A stretch of 64,000 nt of DNA from Pandoraea anapnoica (GTDB lineage: Bacteria > Pseudomonadota > Gammaproteobacteria > Burkholderiales > Burkholderiaceae): positions 62,001 through 126,000 of the forward strand of contig NZ_CABPSP010000012.1 of NCBI RefSeq assembly GCF_902459765.1. The letters run 5' to 3'. The position numbers and the translations under genes were made by a program. The notes beneath the pieces are model-generated. The model had not been told where the DNA came from, ran no database searches, and worked only from the letters and a program-made list of their open reading frames with translations. Below are positions 1 through 10,112 of this stretch, piece after piece. The number at the start of each line of letters is the position of its first letter. Positions within the stretch are counted from its first letter, which is position 1.

Positions 1-1
1 T

Positions 2-1348
2 GCCGGTGGCAAGGGTGGCGCAGGGAATGCGGGCGACAGCGATCTGTTCGCCTTTGTGACGTCCGGCGGTTTCGATGGTGATGACGCCGAGGGCGACAAC
101 GCAGCCGCCAAGCGCGGTCGCCGTCCGGCCGATCGTCGCGTGCTCTCGCCCGACGACGAGGCGCCGAAGCTGCATAAGGTGCTGGCCGAGGCCGGTATGG
201 GTTCGCGTCGCGAGATGGAAGAGCTGATTCTTGCCGGTCGCGTGTCGGTGAATTCCGAGCCGGCGCACATCGGGCAGCGCATTTTGCCGACCGATCAGGT
301 CCGCATCAACGGCAAGCTCGTCAAGCGTCGCATCACCAGCAAGCCGCCGCGCGTGTTGCTGTATCACAAGCCTGCCGGTGAAATCGTCAGCCACGCCGAC
401 CCGGAAGGCCGCACCTCGGTGTTCGACCGTCTGCCGCCGATGAAGACGGCCAAGTGGCTCGCAGTCGGGCGTCTGGACTTCAATACGGAAGGTCTGCTGA
501 TCCTGACGACGTCGGGCGATCTGGCCAACCGTTTCATGCACCCGCGTTACGAAATCGAGCGTGAATACGCCGTGCGTACCGTGGGGCAACTGACCGAAGC
601 GTCGCGTCAGCAACTGTTGCATGGCATCAAGCTGGACGACGGTGAAGCCAACTTCCTGCGCCTGAAAGATGGCGGCGGCGAAGGCTCGAACCACTGGTAT
701 CACGTGGCGCTGGCCGAAGGTCGCAACCGCGAAGTGCGTCGTATGTTCGATGCGGCCGGGTTGATGGTGAGCCGTCTGATCCGTACGCGTTACGGCCCGC
801 TGACGCTGCCGCGTGGCCTCAAGCGCGGTCGCTATGAAGAGATGGACGAAGCGCAGGTGCGTTCTCTGTTCGCCGCCGTTGGCATGAAGATGCCCGGCGC
901 GGCGTCGGACGAAAAGGGTGTGCGCAATGGCGCAAACGGTGGTCGTGGCGGTAAGGCCGGTGCCGCGAAGGAGCCGCGCCGTCAGCCGGATCCGATGCAA
1001 ACGGCGCTGGGTGTCTTCGCTCGTGAGCCGGGACAGTCGCGTCGTCCGCGAGCCAATCCGCTGACCGCGTTTGTCGGTCCGAGCGGCGGCTATCCGGGGC
1101 AGACGCCTTCGCCTCGCGGCGAAGGTCGCCGCTTCGGCGGTGGCAACAGCACGGGCGGTTTCGGCGGTCAGTCGCGCGGCGGTAACAGCAGCGGCAACGC
1201 CGGGAATGGCGGGAATGGCGGGAATGGCGGAAGCGGGGGTTATGGTGGCGGCAACGCTAACGGCAATCGCGGCCGTGGCGGCAACCGGACGGGTGGCGGC
1301 GGAGGCCAGGGCAGCCGTGGCAATCGCGGCGGCAACCGGTCTCGCTGA
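2..1348 (+). CDS. rluB: 23S rRNA pseudouridine synthase RluB (5' end cut by window edge)
   Basis: RluB converts a uridine of 23S rRNA helix 80 to pseudouridine. An S4-like RNA-binding segment ([20 protein letters not shown]) is followed by the RsuA/RluB catalytic domain with the motif GRLDFNTEG, whose catalytic Asp codon begins at 476. The frame is open to the first base; a GTG lies at 56, but Gly/Ala-rich coding sequence continues upstream, so the real start probably lies outside the window. The last 150 or so residues form a low-complexity Gly/Asn/Arg tail containing three copies of a 9-bp unit near 1202-1228. Such basic tails occur on RluB of Burkholderiales. The function of the tail is not known from the sequence. 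Confidence 0.95.
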   Translation, partial: AGGKGGAGNAGDSDLFAFVTSGGFDGDDAEGDNAAAKRGRRPADRRVLSPDDEAPKLHKVLAEAGMGSRREMEELILAGRVSVNSEPAHIGQRILPTDQVRINGKLVKRRITSKPPRVLLYHKPAGEIVSHADPEGRTSVFDRLPPMKTAKWLAVGRLDFNTEGLLILTTSGDLANRFMHPRYEIEREYAVRTVGQLTEASRQQLLHGIKLDDGEANFLRLKDGGGEGSNHWYHVALAEGRNREVRRMFDAAGLMVSRLIRTRYGPLTLPRGLKRGRYEEMDEAQVRSLFAAVGMKMPGAASDEKGVRNGANGGRGGKAGAAKEPRRQPDPMQTALGVFAREPGQSRRPRANPLTAFVGPSGGYPGQTPSPRGEGRRFGGGNSTGGFGGQSRGGNSSGNAGNGGNGGNGGSGGYGGGNANGNRGRGGNRTGGGGGQGSRGNRGGNRSR

Positions 1349-1418
1349 AAGGTGCCGATCTTGCATTGCGGCAATGTGACACTGTGGCCTGTTCCTAAGG
1401 CATTTCGGGCGTCAAGCG

Positions 1419-1447
1419 TTGCAAATCGGCCCAAAACCATATAAAAT
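1419..1447 (+). promoter_or_regulatory. Predicted sigma70 promoter ahead of the rimP leader
   Basis: TTGCAA at 1419-1424 and TAAAAT at 1442-1447 are separated by 17 bp. Transcription would start near 1453-1455 and run first into the hairpins at 1495-1545 and then, if not stopped, into rimP-nusA-infB. This is prediction from box match and spacing only. Confidence 0.6.
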
Positions 1448-1453
1448 CAATGA

Positions 1454-1545
1454 ATAAGCTGGTTTGCGTGTCGGGCGTTCTGCTGCGATGCGCACCTCAT
1501 GCGCAATGAGGCTGTAAGAAATGGGCGTTTCGCCCATTTTTTTTT
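1454..1545 (+). ncRNA. Candidate small RNA or attenuated leader upstream of rimP
   Basis: Between rluB and rimP a predicted promoter is followed within about 90 nt by two hairpins. CCTCAT (1495-1500) pairs with ATGAGG (1506-1511), and ATGGGCG (1521-1527) pairs with CGCCCAT (1531-1537) followed by a run of T to 1545. No open frame of note lies inside. The product would be either a short independent RNA or a leader in which termination controls read-through into the rimP operon. After 1545, the stretch 1546-1712 holds only a weak hairpin (1590-1611) and no gene that I can see. Confidence 0.45.
1521..1545 (+). terminator. Intrinsic terminator upstream of rimP
   Basis: A perfect 7-bp stem (1521-1527 with 1531-1537) with a TTT loop is followed by an uninterrupted T tract to 1545. 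It sits 167 bp before rimP, so it may end rluB transcription, end a short RNA, or act as an attenuator. Confidence 0.8.
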
Positions 1546-1712
1546 GCCGCGAGCGTTTAGCGCGGCCGATGCCGCCACGTCGGGGAGTGGGTGTGTCGAC
1601 TCAGGCACACCGGCCCTGACGGTCGAGGCAGGTATCGTGCGACGTCCCATGCGGGGCGCGCAGACATGTCGGGCGCTGCTGATGCGCGCGAGTTTTTCTA
1701 GGGTGAGCAAAG

Positions 1713-2171
1713 TTGCAATTGCCAGAACTGATCGAGACCACGGTCGAAGGCCTGGGTTACGAGCTGGTCGATCTTGAGCGCGCGGGCGGCGGACTGCTGC
1801 GCGTGTATATCGATAAGCCGGAAGGCATCTCTATCGATGACTGCGAGACGGTGAGCCGTCAGCTCTCGCACGTCCTGATGGTCGAGAACGTCAATTACGA
1901 CCGACTTGAAGTGTCGTCGCCGGGGCTTGACCGTCCGTTGCGCAAGCTGCGTGACTTCGAGCGTTTTGCCGGCGTCGAAATAAGTCTCACGTTGCGTGTG
2001 CCGCTCGAAGGCCGCAAGCAGTTCCGCGGCATTTTGCAGGCACCGCAAGGCGAAAACTTGAGCCTTGAGTTCGAAGGCAAGGGCGGCCCGGCGCTGCTCG
2101 AATTCACCCTCGCGGATATTGACCGTGCGCGCCTTGTGCCGCAGATTGATTTTAGGAGTCGCAAACGATGA
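1713..2171 (+). CDS. rimP: Ribosome maturation factor RimP
   Basis: RimP assists 30S subunit maturation. The 152-residue product begins [22 protein letters not shown] and contains the family signature [21 protein letters not shown] around residues 56-75, then a C-terminal SH3-like barrel ending DFRSRKR. It uses a TTG start; an ATG is not available in this frame near the conserved N terminus, and GGGTGAG upstream could serve as a weak ribosome site. The stop overlaps the nusA start by four bases (ATGA), which points to translational coupling. Length is normal for the family. Confidence 0.95.
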   Translation: MQLPELIETTVEGLGYELVDLERAGGGLLRVYIDKPEGISIDDCETVSRQLSHVLMVENVNYDRLEVSSPGLDRPLRKLRDFERFAGVEISLTLRVPLEGRKQFRGILQAPQGENLSLEFEGKGGPALLEFTLADIDRARLVPQIDFRSRKR

Positions 2172-3643
2172 GTCGCGAAGTATTGCTGTTGGTCGATGCG
2201 CTCGCGCGCGAAAAGAACGTCGACAAGGATGTCGTGTTCGGCGCGCTTGAAGCAGCATTGGCTTCGGCCACGAAGAAGCGCTACAGCGAAGACGTCGACA
2301 TTCGCGTGCACATCGACCGTGAGTCGGGCGAGCACGAGAGCTTTCGTCGCTGGTTGGTAGTGCCGGACGAAGCGGGTCTGCAGGAGCCGGACAAGCAGAT
2401 TCTGTCGTTCGAAGCCAAGGAAGACGATCCGTCCCTCGACGTCGGCGACTTCGTCGAAGAAGCGGTGGAATCGGTCGAATTCGGCCGTATCGGTGCGCAG
2501 GCGGCTAAGCAAGTGATCCTGCAACGCATTCGCGATGCCGAGCGCGAGCAGATTCTCTCCGACTTCCTAGAGCGCGGCGAAAAGATCATGACGGGCACGG
2601 TCAAGCGTCTCGACAAGGGCAACCTGATCGTCGAGTCGGGCCGTGTGGAAGCACTGCTGCGTCGCGATCAACTCATCCCGAAGGAAAACCTGCGTATCGG
2701 TGACCGCGTTCGTGCGTACATCTCGAAGGTGGACCGCACGGCACGTGGCCCGCAGATCGAACTCTCGCGTACGGCGCCGGAATTCCTGATCGAGCTGTTC
2801 GGCATGGAAGTGCCGGAAATCGAGCAGGGTCTGCTGGAGATCAAGTCGGCGGCTCGCGACCCGGGCATGCGCGCCAAGATCGCGGTGGTGGCTTACGACA
2901 AGCGTATCGATCCGATCGGCACCTGCGTGGGCATTCGCGGCACGCGTGTGCAGGCTGTACGTAACGAACTCGGCGGCGAGAACGTCGATATCGTGCTGTG
3001 GTCGGAAGACCCCGCGCAATTCGTGATCGGCGCGCTGGCGCCGGCGGCCGTGCAGTCGATCGTCGTTGACGAAGAAAAGCACAGCATGGACGTCGTCGTC
3101 GACGAGAACGAACTGGCCGTGGCGATCGGTCGCAGCGGACAGAACGTGCGACTCGCGTCGGAACTGACCGGTTGGCAGATCAACATCATGACGCCGGACG
3201 AATCGGCCGAGAAGCAGAACGAAGAGCGCGGCACGCTGCGTACGTTGTTCATGCAGCGTCTCGATGTGGACGAGGAAGTGGCGGACATCCTGATCGAGGA
3301 AGGTTTCTCGAGCCTGGAAGAGATCGCCTACGTGCCCCTGAACGAAATGCTCGAAATCGAAGCGTTCGACGAGGACACGGTCCATGAGCTGCGCAATCGT
3401 GCACGCGACGCACTGCTGACGCAGGCGATTGCCACCGAGGAGAAGGTTGAGGGTGTTGCGCTCGATCTGAAAAGCCTTGACGGCATGACGCCCGAGTTGC
3501 TGGCCAAGCTGGCCGAGCATGAAATTCAGACGCGCGATGATCTGGCCGAGCTGGCCGTCGACGAACTGACCGAGATGACCGGCGTCGACGAGGAAGCCGC
3601 AAAGGCCCTGATCATGAAAGCGCGAGAGCACTGGTTCCAATGA
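2168..3643 (+). CDS. nusA: Transcription termination/antitermination factor NusA
   Basis: NusA binds RNA polymerase and nascent RNA and modulates pausing, termination and antitermination. The 491-residue product has the N-terminal polymerase-binding domain (about 1-130), an S1 domain (about 135-200, starting [14 protein letters not shown]), two KH domains (including [19 protein letters not shown] and [18 protein letters not shown]), and two acidic helix-hairpin C-terminal repeats (about 360-491) as in other proteobacteria. It is second in the rimP-nusA-infB operon and overlaps rimP. Confidence 0.98.
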   Translation: MSREVLLLVDALAREKNVDKDVVFGALEAALASATKKRYSEDVDIRVHIDRESGEHESFRRWLVVPDEAGLQEPDKQILSFEAKEDDPSLDVGDFVEEAVESVEFGRIGAQAAKQVILQRIRDAEREQILSDFLERGEKIMTGTVKRLDKGNLIVESGRVEALLRRDQLIPKENLRIGDRVRAYISKVDRTARGPQIELSRTAPEFLIELFGMEVPEIEQGLLEIKSAARDPGMRAKIAVVAYDKRIDPIGTCVGIRGTRVQAVRNELGGENVDIVLWSEDPAQFVIGALAPAAVQSIVVDEEKHSMDVVVDENELAVAIGRSGQNVRLASELTGWQINIMTPDESAEKQNEERGTLRTLFMQRLDVDEEVADILIEEGFSSLEEIAYVPLNEMLEIEAFDEDTVHELRNRARDALLTQAIATEEKVEGVALDLKSLDGMTPELLAKLAEHEIQTRDDLAELAVDELTEMTGVDEEAAKALIMKAREHWFQ

Positions 3644-3723
3644 TGACCTGCCCCGGCATGCATATGGAACAGTGAACTTTGAAGTTAACCGCAAGGCGCG
3701 TGGCCTTGCTTGAAGAGGTTTGA

Positions 3724-6690
3724 ATGGCGAGCATCAACGTAGCCCAATTTGCTGAAGAACTGAAAATGCCGGCCGGCGTGTTGCTGGAGCAACTCAAAGC
3801 CGCCGGCGTGGACAAACTCAGCGCCGACGATTCCGTGACGGAAGCCGACAAGGCCCGTCTGCTGGAGCACCTGCGCCGTTCGCACGGCGCTGGCGACGGC
3901 GACAAAAAGAAGATTACTCTGACGCGTCGCCAGACCTCGGAAATCAAGCAGGCCGACGCGACCGGTAAGGCGCGTACGATTCAGGTCGAAGTGCGCAAGA
4001 AGCGCACCTTCGTCAAGCGTGACGACGTCGCCGAAGGCGCGGACAACGCCGCTGCCAACGCGGAAGACGAAGCGCTTCGTCTGCGTGAGGAAGACGCACG
4101 CCGTGAAGCGGAGCGTCTGGCTGCGGAAGCAGCCGAACTGAAGCGTCGCCAGGAACAACTGGAACGCGAAGAAGCCGAGCGTCGCGAGCGCGAAGAGAAG
4201 GAAGCTGCCGAGCGCCGTGTGCGTGAGGAAGCCGAGCGTGTGGCTGCTGCTGCGAAGGCGGCGGAAGAGCAGAAGGCCAAGGCGGAAGCCAAGGCCGACG
4301 CAGACGCCGAAAAGCAGGCGCAGCAAACCCGCGAGGAAGCCGACAAGGTCGCCAAGGCCGACGCCGAGAAGGCAGCGGAAGCCGACAAGGCTGCGGCTGC
4401 CAAGGCCGACGCCGAGCGCGAGCAGGCCCGCAAGGCCAGCGAGGAAGCCCGCGCTGCCGCCGAAAAGGCGAGCGCTGCTGCCGACAAGGCTCGTGCCGAA
4501 GAGGAGGCGATTCGCAAGCGTCGTGCTGCGGCGGAAGCCGAAGCGCGTGCCATTCGCGAAATGATGAACGCCCCGCGCCGTGTGCTTAAGGCACCGGAGC
4601 CGGCACCTGCTGCGGCCGCACCGGCCAAGGCGGATGCCGCCAAGGGCACGCTGCACAAGCCTGCCAAGCCGGAAGGTGCCGCAGCAAAACCGGCAGACAA
4701 GAAGCCGACTGCCGCACCGGCGTCGACGACGGCTGGCGCAGCGGACAAGAAGGACAAGAAGCCGGGCGCGTGGCAGAAGGATACGGACAACCGTAACAAG
4801 CGCGGTGGCATGAAGACCCGCGGCGACGCGAGCGGCGGTTCGGATGGCTGGCGTGGCGGTGGCCGTGGCGGCCGTCGTGGCGACCGTCATTCGCAGGACG
4901 ATCGCAATGCATTCCAGGCGCCGACCGAACCGGTGGTGCGCGACGTGCACGTGCCGGAAACGATCAGCGTTGCCGATCTGGCGCACAAGATGTCGGTCAA
5001 GGCCGCTGAAGTCATCAAGCTGATGATGAAGATGGGCCAGATGGTGACCATCAACCAGGTGCTCGATCAGGAAACGGCGATGATCGTGGTGGAGGAACTC
5101 GGCCACCGCGCGATCGCCGCCAAGCTGGACGATCCGGAAACGCTGCTCGACCTCGGCAACGACGTAACGGAAGGCGAAGCGCTGCCGCGTCCGCCGGTGG
5201 TGACCGTGATGGGTCACGTCGACCACGGCAAGACCTCGCTGCTGGACTACATCCGTCGCGCCAAGGTGGCGTCGGGCGAAGCCGGTGGCATTACGCAGCA
5301 CATCGGTGCGTATCACGTCGACACGCCGCGCGGTACGGTGACGTTCCTCGACACGCCGGGTCACGAGGCCTTTACGGCCATGCGTGCTCGCGGTGCACAG
5401 GCAACGGACATCGTGATTCTCGTGGTCGCGGCGGACGACGGTGTGATGCCGCAGACGAAGGAAGCGATCGCTCACGCGAAGGCGGCTGGTGTGCCGATCG
5501 TGGTGGCGATCAACAAGATCGACAAGCCGGAAGCCAACCCGGACCGCGTGAAGCAGGAACTGGTGGCCGAAGGTGTGGTGCCGGAAGAGTACGGTGGCGA
5601 TTCGCCGTTCGTGCCGGTGTCGGCCAAGACCGGTACGGGTATCGACGATCTGCTCGAGAACGTGGTGCTGCAAGCCGAAGTGCTGGAGTTGAAGGCACCG
5701 GTGGAAGCTCCGGCCAAGGGCATCGTGATCGAAGCGAAGCTGGACAAGGGTAAGGGTCCGGTCGCCACGATTCTGGTGCAGTCGGGCACGCTCAAGCGTG
5801 GCGACATGGTACTGGCAGGTCAGGCTTATGGTCGCGTTCGCGCCATGCTCGACGAAACCGGCAAGAACACGAAGGACGCAGGTCCGTCGATTCCGGTGGA
5901 AATCCAGGGTCTGTCGGAAGTGCCGGGCGCCGGTGAAGAAGTGCTGGTGGTTCAGGACGAACGCAAGGCACGTGAAATCGCGCTGTTCCGTCAGGGCAAG
6001 TTCCGCGACGTGAAGCTGGCCAAGCAACAGGCCGCGAAGCTCGAGAACATGTTCGAGCAGATGGCCGAAGGCGAAGTCAAGACGCTGCCCCTCATCATCA
6101 AGGCAGACGTCCAGGGTTCGCAGGAAGCACTGGCTCAATCGCTCAACAAGCTCTCGACGCCGGAAGTGCGTGTTCAGATCGTGCACGCTGCGGTCGGTGG
6201 CATCAGCGAAAGCGACGTCAACCTGGCAACGGCTTCGAAGGCGGTCATCATCGGCTTCAATACGCGTGCCGATGCACTGGCCCGCAAGCTGGCCGAGTCG
6301 AACGGTATCGACATTCGCTACTACAACATCATCTATGACGCAGTGGATGAGGTGAAGGCGGCAATGTCGGGCATGCTGGCGCCGGAGAAGAAGGAAGTGA
6401 TCACGGGTCTCGTCGACGTGCGCCAGACGTTCAGCGTGCCGAAGATCGGGAAGGTCGCGGGTTGTATGGTGCTCGACGGCTTCGTCAAGCGTTCGTCGCA
6501 TGTGCGCGTGTTGCGCGACAACGTGGTCATCTTCACGGGCGAGCTCGATTCGCTCAAGCGCTTTAAGGATGACGTCAAGGAAGTCAAGTCAGGCTTCGAG
6601 TGCGGTCTGTCGGTGAAGAACTTCAACGACATTACGGAAGGCGACCAACTGGAAGCGTTTGAAATCACGGAAGTTGCGCGCTCGCTGTAA
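3724..6690 (+). CDS. infB: Translation initiation factor IF-2
   Basis: IF-2 is the GTPase that positions initiator tRNA on the ribosome. The 988-residue protein starts with the small IF2-N domain ([16 protein letters not shown]). A long Ala/Glu/Lys-rich, probably helical, linker follows (about 110-290), then an Arg/Gly-rich patch and a second IF2-N-like segment. The GTPase domain has GHVDHGKT at 497-504, DTPGH at 543-547 and NKID at 597-600, and domains II-IV follow. The gene begins 80 bp after nusA with AGAGG ahead of ATG. Length is typical for Burkholderiales. Confidence 0.98.
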   Translation: MASINVAQFAEELKMPAGVLLEQLKAAGVDKLSADDSVTEADKARLLEHLRRSHGAGDGDKKKITLTRRQTSEIKQADATGKARTIQVEVRKKRTFVKRDDVAEGADNAAANAEDEALRLREEDARREAERLAAEAAELKRRQEQLEREEAERREREEKEAAERRVREEAERVAAAAKAAEEQKAKAEAKADADAEKQAQQTREEADKVAKADAEKAAEADKAAAAKADAEREQARKASEEARAAAEKASAAADKARAEEEAIRKRRAAAEAEARAIREMMNAPRRVLKAPEPAPAAAAPAKADAAKGTLHKPAKPEGAAAKPADKKPTAAPASTTAGAADKKDKKPGAWQKDTDNRNKRGGMKTRGDASGGSDGWRGGGRGGRRGDRHSQDDRNAFQAPTEPVVRDVHVPETISVADLAHKMSVKAAEVIKLMMKMGQMVTINQVLDQETAMIVVEELGHRAIAAKLDDPETLLDLGNDVTEGEALPRPPVVTVMGHVDHGKTSLLDYIRRAKVASGEAGGITQHIGAYHVDTPRGTVTFLDTPGHEAFTAMRARGAQATDIVILVVAADDGVMPQTKEAIAHAKAAGVPIVVAINKIDKPEANPDRVKQELVAEGVVPEEYGGDSPFVPVSAKTGTGIDDLLENVVLQAEVLELKAPVEAPAKGIVIEAKLDKGKGPVATILVQSGTLKRGDMVLAGQAYGRVRAMLDETGKNTKDAGPSIPVEIQGLSEVPGAGEEVLVVQDERKAREIALFRQGKFRDVKLAKQQAAKLENMFEQMAEGEVKTLPLIIKADVQGSQEALAQSLNKLSTPEVRVQIVHAAVGGISESDVNLATASKAVIIGFNTRADALARKLAESNGIDIRYYNIIYDAVDEVKAAMSGMLAPEKKEVITGLVDVRQTFSVPKIGKVAGCMVLDGFVKRSSHVRVLRDNVVIFTGELDSLKRFKDDVKEVKSGFECGLSVKNFNDITEGDQLEAFEITEVARSL

Positions 6691-6713
6691 CGCGATTTGC
6701 ACAACAGATGTGG

Positions 6714-6753
6714 AATGGCCCACCAAGCCGGGAAACCGGTGGCGTGGGCCATT
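6714..6753 (+). repeat. Strong stem-loop between infB and rbfA
   Basis: AATGGCCCAC (6714-6723) is perfectly complementary to GTGGGCCATT (6744-6753), and the loop holds a further CCGG-GAAA-CCGG mini-hairpin (6728-6739). There is no T tract, so it is unlikely to be a terminator. It ends 20 bp before the rbfA start and could protect or process the mRNA or limit rbfA translation. Confidence 0.6.
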
Positions 6754-6773
6754 GCATTACTAGCGAGTTTGTT

Positions 6774-7220
6774 ATGGCAAAGAAACGTGGCGTTCCCGGT
6801 CGAAATCTTCGCATCAACGATCAGATCCAGCGTGATCTTTCGGAGTTGATTCAACGCGAAGTGAAGGACCCGCGCATTGGTCTGGTCACGCTGCAAAGCG
6901 TGGAAGTGACGCCCGACTACGCGCATGCGAAAGTGTTTTACACGACGCTCACCGGCGATCCGAAAGCGACCGGCGAAGCACTCAATGAAGCGGCTGGCTA
7001 CCTGCGCAATCTGCTGTTCAAGCGGTTGCACATCCACACGGTGCCGACGTTGCATTTCCACTTCGATCAGTCGATCGAACGTGCCATCGAGATGTCGCGT
7101 CTGATCGACACGGCCAACGCGACCCGCGCGAAGGAAGATGCGGAAGCGGCCGAGGGCGAGGACGGTGACAACGTCGATAGCGACCATGGCGGCAGCAACA
7201 AGGAAGACGACGGCAAGTAA
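6774..7220 (+). CDS. rbfA: 30S ribosome-binding factor RbfA
   Basis: RbfA is a KH-fold cold-adaptation factor that binds pre-30S subunits and helps mature the 16S rRNA 5' end. I place the start at ATG 6774 ([19 protein letters not shown]) because the conserved N terminus begins there; an earlier in-frame start at 6708 runs through the upstream hairpin and adds unrelated residues. The 148-residue product shows the core [20 protein letters not shown] and an acidic tail (about 125-148) common in this order. It follows infB in the usual operon order. Confidence 0.95.
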   Translation: MAKKRGVPGRNLRINDQIQRDLSELIQREVKDPRIGLVTLQSVEVTPDYAHAKVFYTTLTGDPKATGEALNEAAGYLRNLLFKRLHIHTVPTLHFHFDQSIERAIEMSRLIDTANATRAKEDAEAAEGEDGDNVDSDHGGSNKEDDGK

Positions 7221-7344
7221 GCCGTCCGTTGACGACGCAGCCTGCCGGGCCAACGCCAAGCGCGCCCGGTAGTCCTGCGATGCCTGTGCCTCCGAGACGG
7301 CGGCCTGGCAACATCCCGCAAGAATTTCTCAAGTACTCCCACAC

Positions 7345-8331
7345 ATGACGGACCCGCGTTCGCAGGCACCCCGCCAAAAACTCCCTCGTTTCCCGCTCGA
7401 CGGTGTGTTGCTGCTCGACAAGCCGCTGGGCCTGTCGTCCAATGACGCCCTGATCAAGGCCAAACGTCTGCTTCAGGCATTGAAGGCGGGCCATACCGGT
7501 ACGCTCGATCCGCTCGCGACGGGTTTGCTGCCGTTGTGTTTCGGCGAAGCGACGAAGTTCTCTCAGGACTTGCTCGAAGCCGACAAGACCTACGAGGCGC
7601 GCGTGCGTCTCGGCGAGACAACGACCACGGGCGATGCGGAAGGTGAGGTGCTTCAAACGCGTCCGGTGACGGTGGACGAAGCGGCGATCCGCGCTGTGCT
7701 ACCGCGCTTTACCGGTCCGATTTCGCAAGTCCCGCCGATGTATTCCGCGCTCAAGCGCGACGGCAAGCCGTTGTACGAATATGCGCGTGCAGGGCAGACG
7801 CTCGAACGCGAAGCCCGCAACGTCACGATCCATCTGCTGGAGATGACTGCGTGCGCGTTGCCGGACGAGAACGAATTCACCTTCCGGGTGACGTGCAGCA
7901 AGGGCACGTACGTGCGCACGCTGGCGGAAGATATCGGCGAAGCGTTGGGATGTGGCGCGCATCTGCGCGCATTGCGCCGCACGGCGGTCGGCCCGCTGAC
8001 ACTCGACGGCGCGGTGACGCTCGAAGACCTGAGTGCGCTCGATCATGCGCAACGCGTGGAGAAGCTTGCGCCGGTCGATGCGTTACTCAAGACGCTCCCG
8101 GTGGTGTCGCTCGACGAGACGTTGGCCAAGCGGTTCAGTCACGGTCAGCGTTTGCGTCTTGACGCGGTGCGATGCCCGCAAGCCCTGCGCGAGTGCGCTG
8201 CGTCGCATGACGGCATCGAAGTGAAGGTCTACGCCGAAGCCACCGCAGACGCGGCCGCGCGACTGTTGGGTGTCGCCCGGCTGGACGGCGAAGCGCTGCT
8301 CACACCGCAACGTCTGCTGAAGACACAGTAA
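7345..8331 (+). CDS. truB: tRNA pseudouridine-55 synthase TruB
   Basis: TruB makes pseudouridine 55 in the T-loop of tRNAs. The 328-residue protein carries GHTGTLDPLATG with the catalytic Asp at residue 55, the substrate loop YEARVRLGETTTTGDAEG, and CSKGTYVRTLAEDIGEALG in the C-terminal half. It closes the rimP-nusA-infB-rbfA-truB run with 124 bp after rbfA. It is followed by a predicted terminator. Confidence 0.97.
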   Translation: MTDPRSQAPRQKLPRFPLDGVLLLDKPLGLSSNDALIKAKRLLQALKAGHTGTLDPLATGLLPLCFGEATKFSQDLLEADKTYEARVRLGETTTTGDAEGEVLQTRPVTVDEAAIRAVLPRFTGPISQVPPMYSALKRDGKPLYEYARAGQTLEREARNVTIHLLEMTACALPDENEFTFRVTCSKGTYVRTLAEDIGEALGCGAHLRALRRTAVGPLTLDGAVTLEDLSALDHAQRVEKLAPVDALLKTLPVVSLDETLAKRFSHGQRLRLDAVRCPQALRECAASHDGIEVKVYAEATADAAARLLGVARLDGEALLTPQRLLKTQ

Positions 8332-8344
8332 TCGCCACATTCCT

Positions 8345-8383
8345 GACGAGACGCCGTGTCGCGTCTTGTCTTGTCTTATTTTT
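8345..8383 (+). terminator. Terminator after truB
   Basis: GACGAGACGC (8345-8354) pairs with GCGTCTTGTC (8361-8370) with one G-U pair, followed by a T-rich tail to about 8383. It lies between the convergent truB and the halovibrin-like gene. Confidence 0.6.
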
Positions 8384-8411
8384 CAGGCCCGAAACGTCGC
8401 CTGGAAAAAGG

Positions 8412-10112
8412 TCAGGGACGGGAGATGGAGACGTCGAGATCCGGCTCTATCGGATCAGGGGCATCGTCATCTCGTTCGAACGGAGCGGATGGCGCTGTCA
8501 GGCTCGTTGCAACTGCACCGCGCGGCGTGATCTGGTCCTCGACGCGGTACGTAAAGACCGTGCCCGAGATCGGAAGCGGATTTTCCATCCGGACCACCGG
8601 CAAAAAGCGACCTGTGATCCCGTAGTAGGCCTGCTGGAGCACTTGCGCATCACTCACGGTGGCACCGGTGTAGAAAAACGCTTCAAGCGGTAGTGATCCG
8701 GGAATGTTCGCTGGCCAGGCGGCAATCACGAGTTCGTTTCTCGACTCGTATCCTGCGGGCGGCGGCCATCCGAAGGTCCGTCGTGCTTGCAAGGCTAAAT
8801 CAAAGGCGTCCACGGTGATGGCAAATGAGCACCCGGTGGTGCTGTACTGTGCGTAATGGGTGCGCCATTTGTCCAGTGTGTCGACGCCGATGGCGGCGCA
8901 TGGCCCTGTCGCAGGCCCCGCATTGGATGGGCCGCAACCATCTGCCCGTATGTGCAGATTGCCGTCGGGGGGATACATGCATCGCGGCGTAAGGCGGTAG
9001 GCCGAAGGGGCATCCAAAGGCTTAAAGACGATACCTTGCGGACGGAACGGGATGTGAAACTGAGCATCGGTGCGCAGGAACGACGTCGAAACGCCATTTT
9101 TGGAGATCGCGTCCGCACTGGGGTTCCAAGCCGTATTGCTGGCGACCACAGCCCGGATGACAACACCGCTGCAAAACACCGAGGCCTTTGCGCCTGGACA
9201 CGATTTGGGCGTCTCATTGAACCGCCGATTCAGATCGTCGGCTGTTGCGAATCCGACGTCCAACTGATCGTCCTCGGCGAAGCCAAACGACGCCTTTCCA
9301 ACGGCATCGAACGACATCCGCAAGATCGCAAGCCATTCCCCTGTCGCGTTGAAATATGCGTTCTGATATCGCTGTGCCTGCGAGAGTTGCCCGCCATTCG
9401 AGACGTCGAAGTAAATCGCCTGAATCGGCATCGAACGGGGTGCGTCGTGAGTCCAGGGCGCGATGAGCAGCGATGGAATCCGCGTGGTCGCGGCGTAGGC
9501 CTTGTGCGCCAGCAACGCCGTGTAGAACTTCGAAGCGCTGGCGGTGCTGAACGAGCATTGCCATCCGCTCGCGGCAAAGTGATTGATCCAGTCCGCAACA
9601 TTCACCACGCCAAGCGCATCGCACGAGTTCAGGTCGGGGGCACCGGAATTGCCGCCTCCAAGATTGCACCCGTAATCGCCGCTGCCACCGGTGACAGGAT
9701 CGTCGAGTGGATAAGCGCAGCGCACTTCCATCGACTTGTGTTGCCCGACAGCAGTCAAATAATCCGACAGGATAAAGCCCGCGCTATAGGGCAGGCGGCC
9801 GACATCGATATCGCGCCGGAAATAAGCGAACGACATCGACAGCGCCGCGGTTTCGCCGGGTGTCGGTGCCCAGAAGGCCTGTGCACTGGCGCCGTCGAGT
9901 GGACGAACGACCACCCCCGAGCAAAAGTAGGCGGGCTTATTGACGGCACATGCCGATCGGGTGTCGTTGTATCGGGCGTTGACGAGCGCCGCAATGTCCG
10001 TGCCCGTAAGTGCGTTGGCCGGTGACGCGAAGAGAAGTGAGGCGAGCAGGGCGATGAGGACGCCGAAACCCGCGATCACGACACGCTTCAGAGCGTAGCA
10101 AAGGGGAGCCAT
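8412..10112 (-). CDS. Secreted halovibrin-like protein with two tandem domains
   Basis: The 566-residue product has a Sec signal peptide (hydrophobic 11-30, likely cleavage after ANA at 34). Two homologous domains follow, about 35-290 and 291-535. ARYNDTRSACAVNKPAYFCSG (46-66) matches RRFNETPKSCPGAKASVFCSG (296-316), and SLLIAPW, RYQNAYFNATG and LAILRM recur about 245 residues later. Six cysteines in domain 1 (55, 64, 132, 149, 164, 186) each have a counterpart in domain 2 (305, 314, 378, 393, 405, 428), suggesting three disulfides per domain. From memory the domain resembles proteins labelled halovibrin HvnA in Pseudomonas, where I recall a single copy; halovibrin was first described as a secreted ADP-ribosyltransferase of Vibrio. 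I cannot identify catalytic residues, so activity is unproven. The tail after 545 is acidic and Pro-rich. The ATG overlaps a short upstream frame. Confidence 0.6.
   Translation of the reverse strand: MAPLCYALKRVVIAGFGVLIALLASLLFASPANALTGTDIAALVNARYNDTRSACAVNKPAYFCSGVVVRPLDGASAQAFWAPTPGETAALSMSFAYFRRDIDVGRLPYSAGFILSDYLTAVGQHKSMEVRCAYPLDDPVTGGSGDYGCNLGGGNSGAPDLNSCDALGVVNVADWINHFAASGWQCSFSTASASKFYTALLAHKAYAATTRIPSLLIAPWTHDAPRSMPIQAIYFDVSNGGQLSQAQRYQNAYFNATGEWLAILRMSFDAVGKASFGFAEDDQLDVGFATADDLNRRFNETPKSCPGAKASVFCSGVVIRAVVASNTAWNPSADAISKNGVSTSFLRTDAQFHIPFRPQGIVFKPLDAPSAYRLTPRCMYPPDGNLHIRADGCGPSNAGPATGPCAAIGVDTLDKWRTHYAQYSTTGCSFAITVDAFDLALQARRTFGWPPPAGYESRNELVIAAWPANIPGSLPLEAFFYTGATVSDAQVLQQAYYGITGRFLPVVRMENPLPISGTVFTYRVEDQITPRGAVATSLTAPSAPFERDDDAPDPIEPDLDVSISRP

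Noticed and set aside
1349-1712. tRNA gene (such as metY) ahead of rimP, as in enterics
   Set aside because: No cloverleaf, T-loop or anticodon arm could be found in this gap.
3685-6501. 938-codon open frame antisense to infB
   Set aside because: It is a mirror of GC-rich infB codons, lacks a ribosome site and domain character (Arg/His/Leu-rich), and infB is certain on the other strand.
8361-8378. TCTTG repeats after truB as a tandem repeat element
   Set aside because: They are part of the terminator's 3' arm and tail, not an independent repeat.
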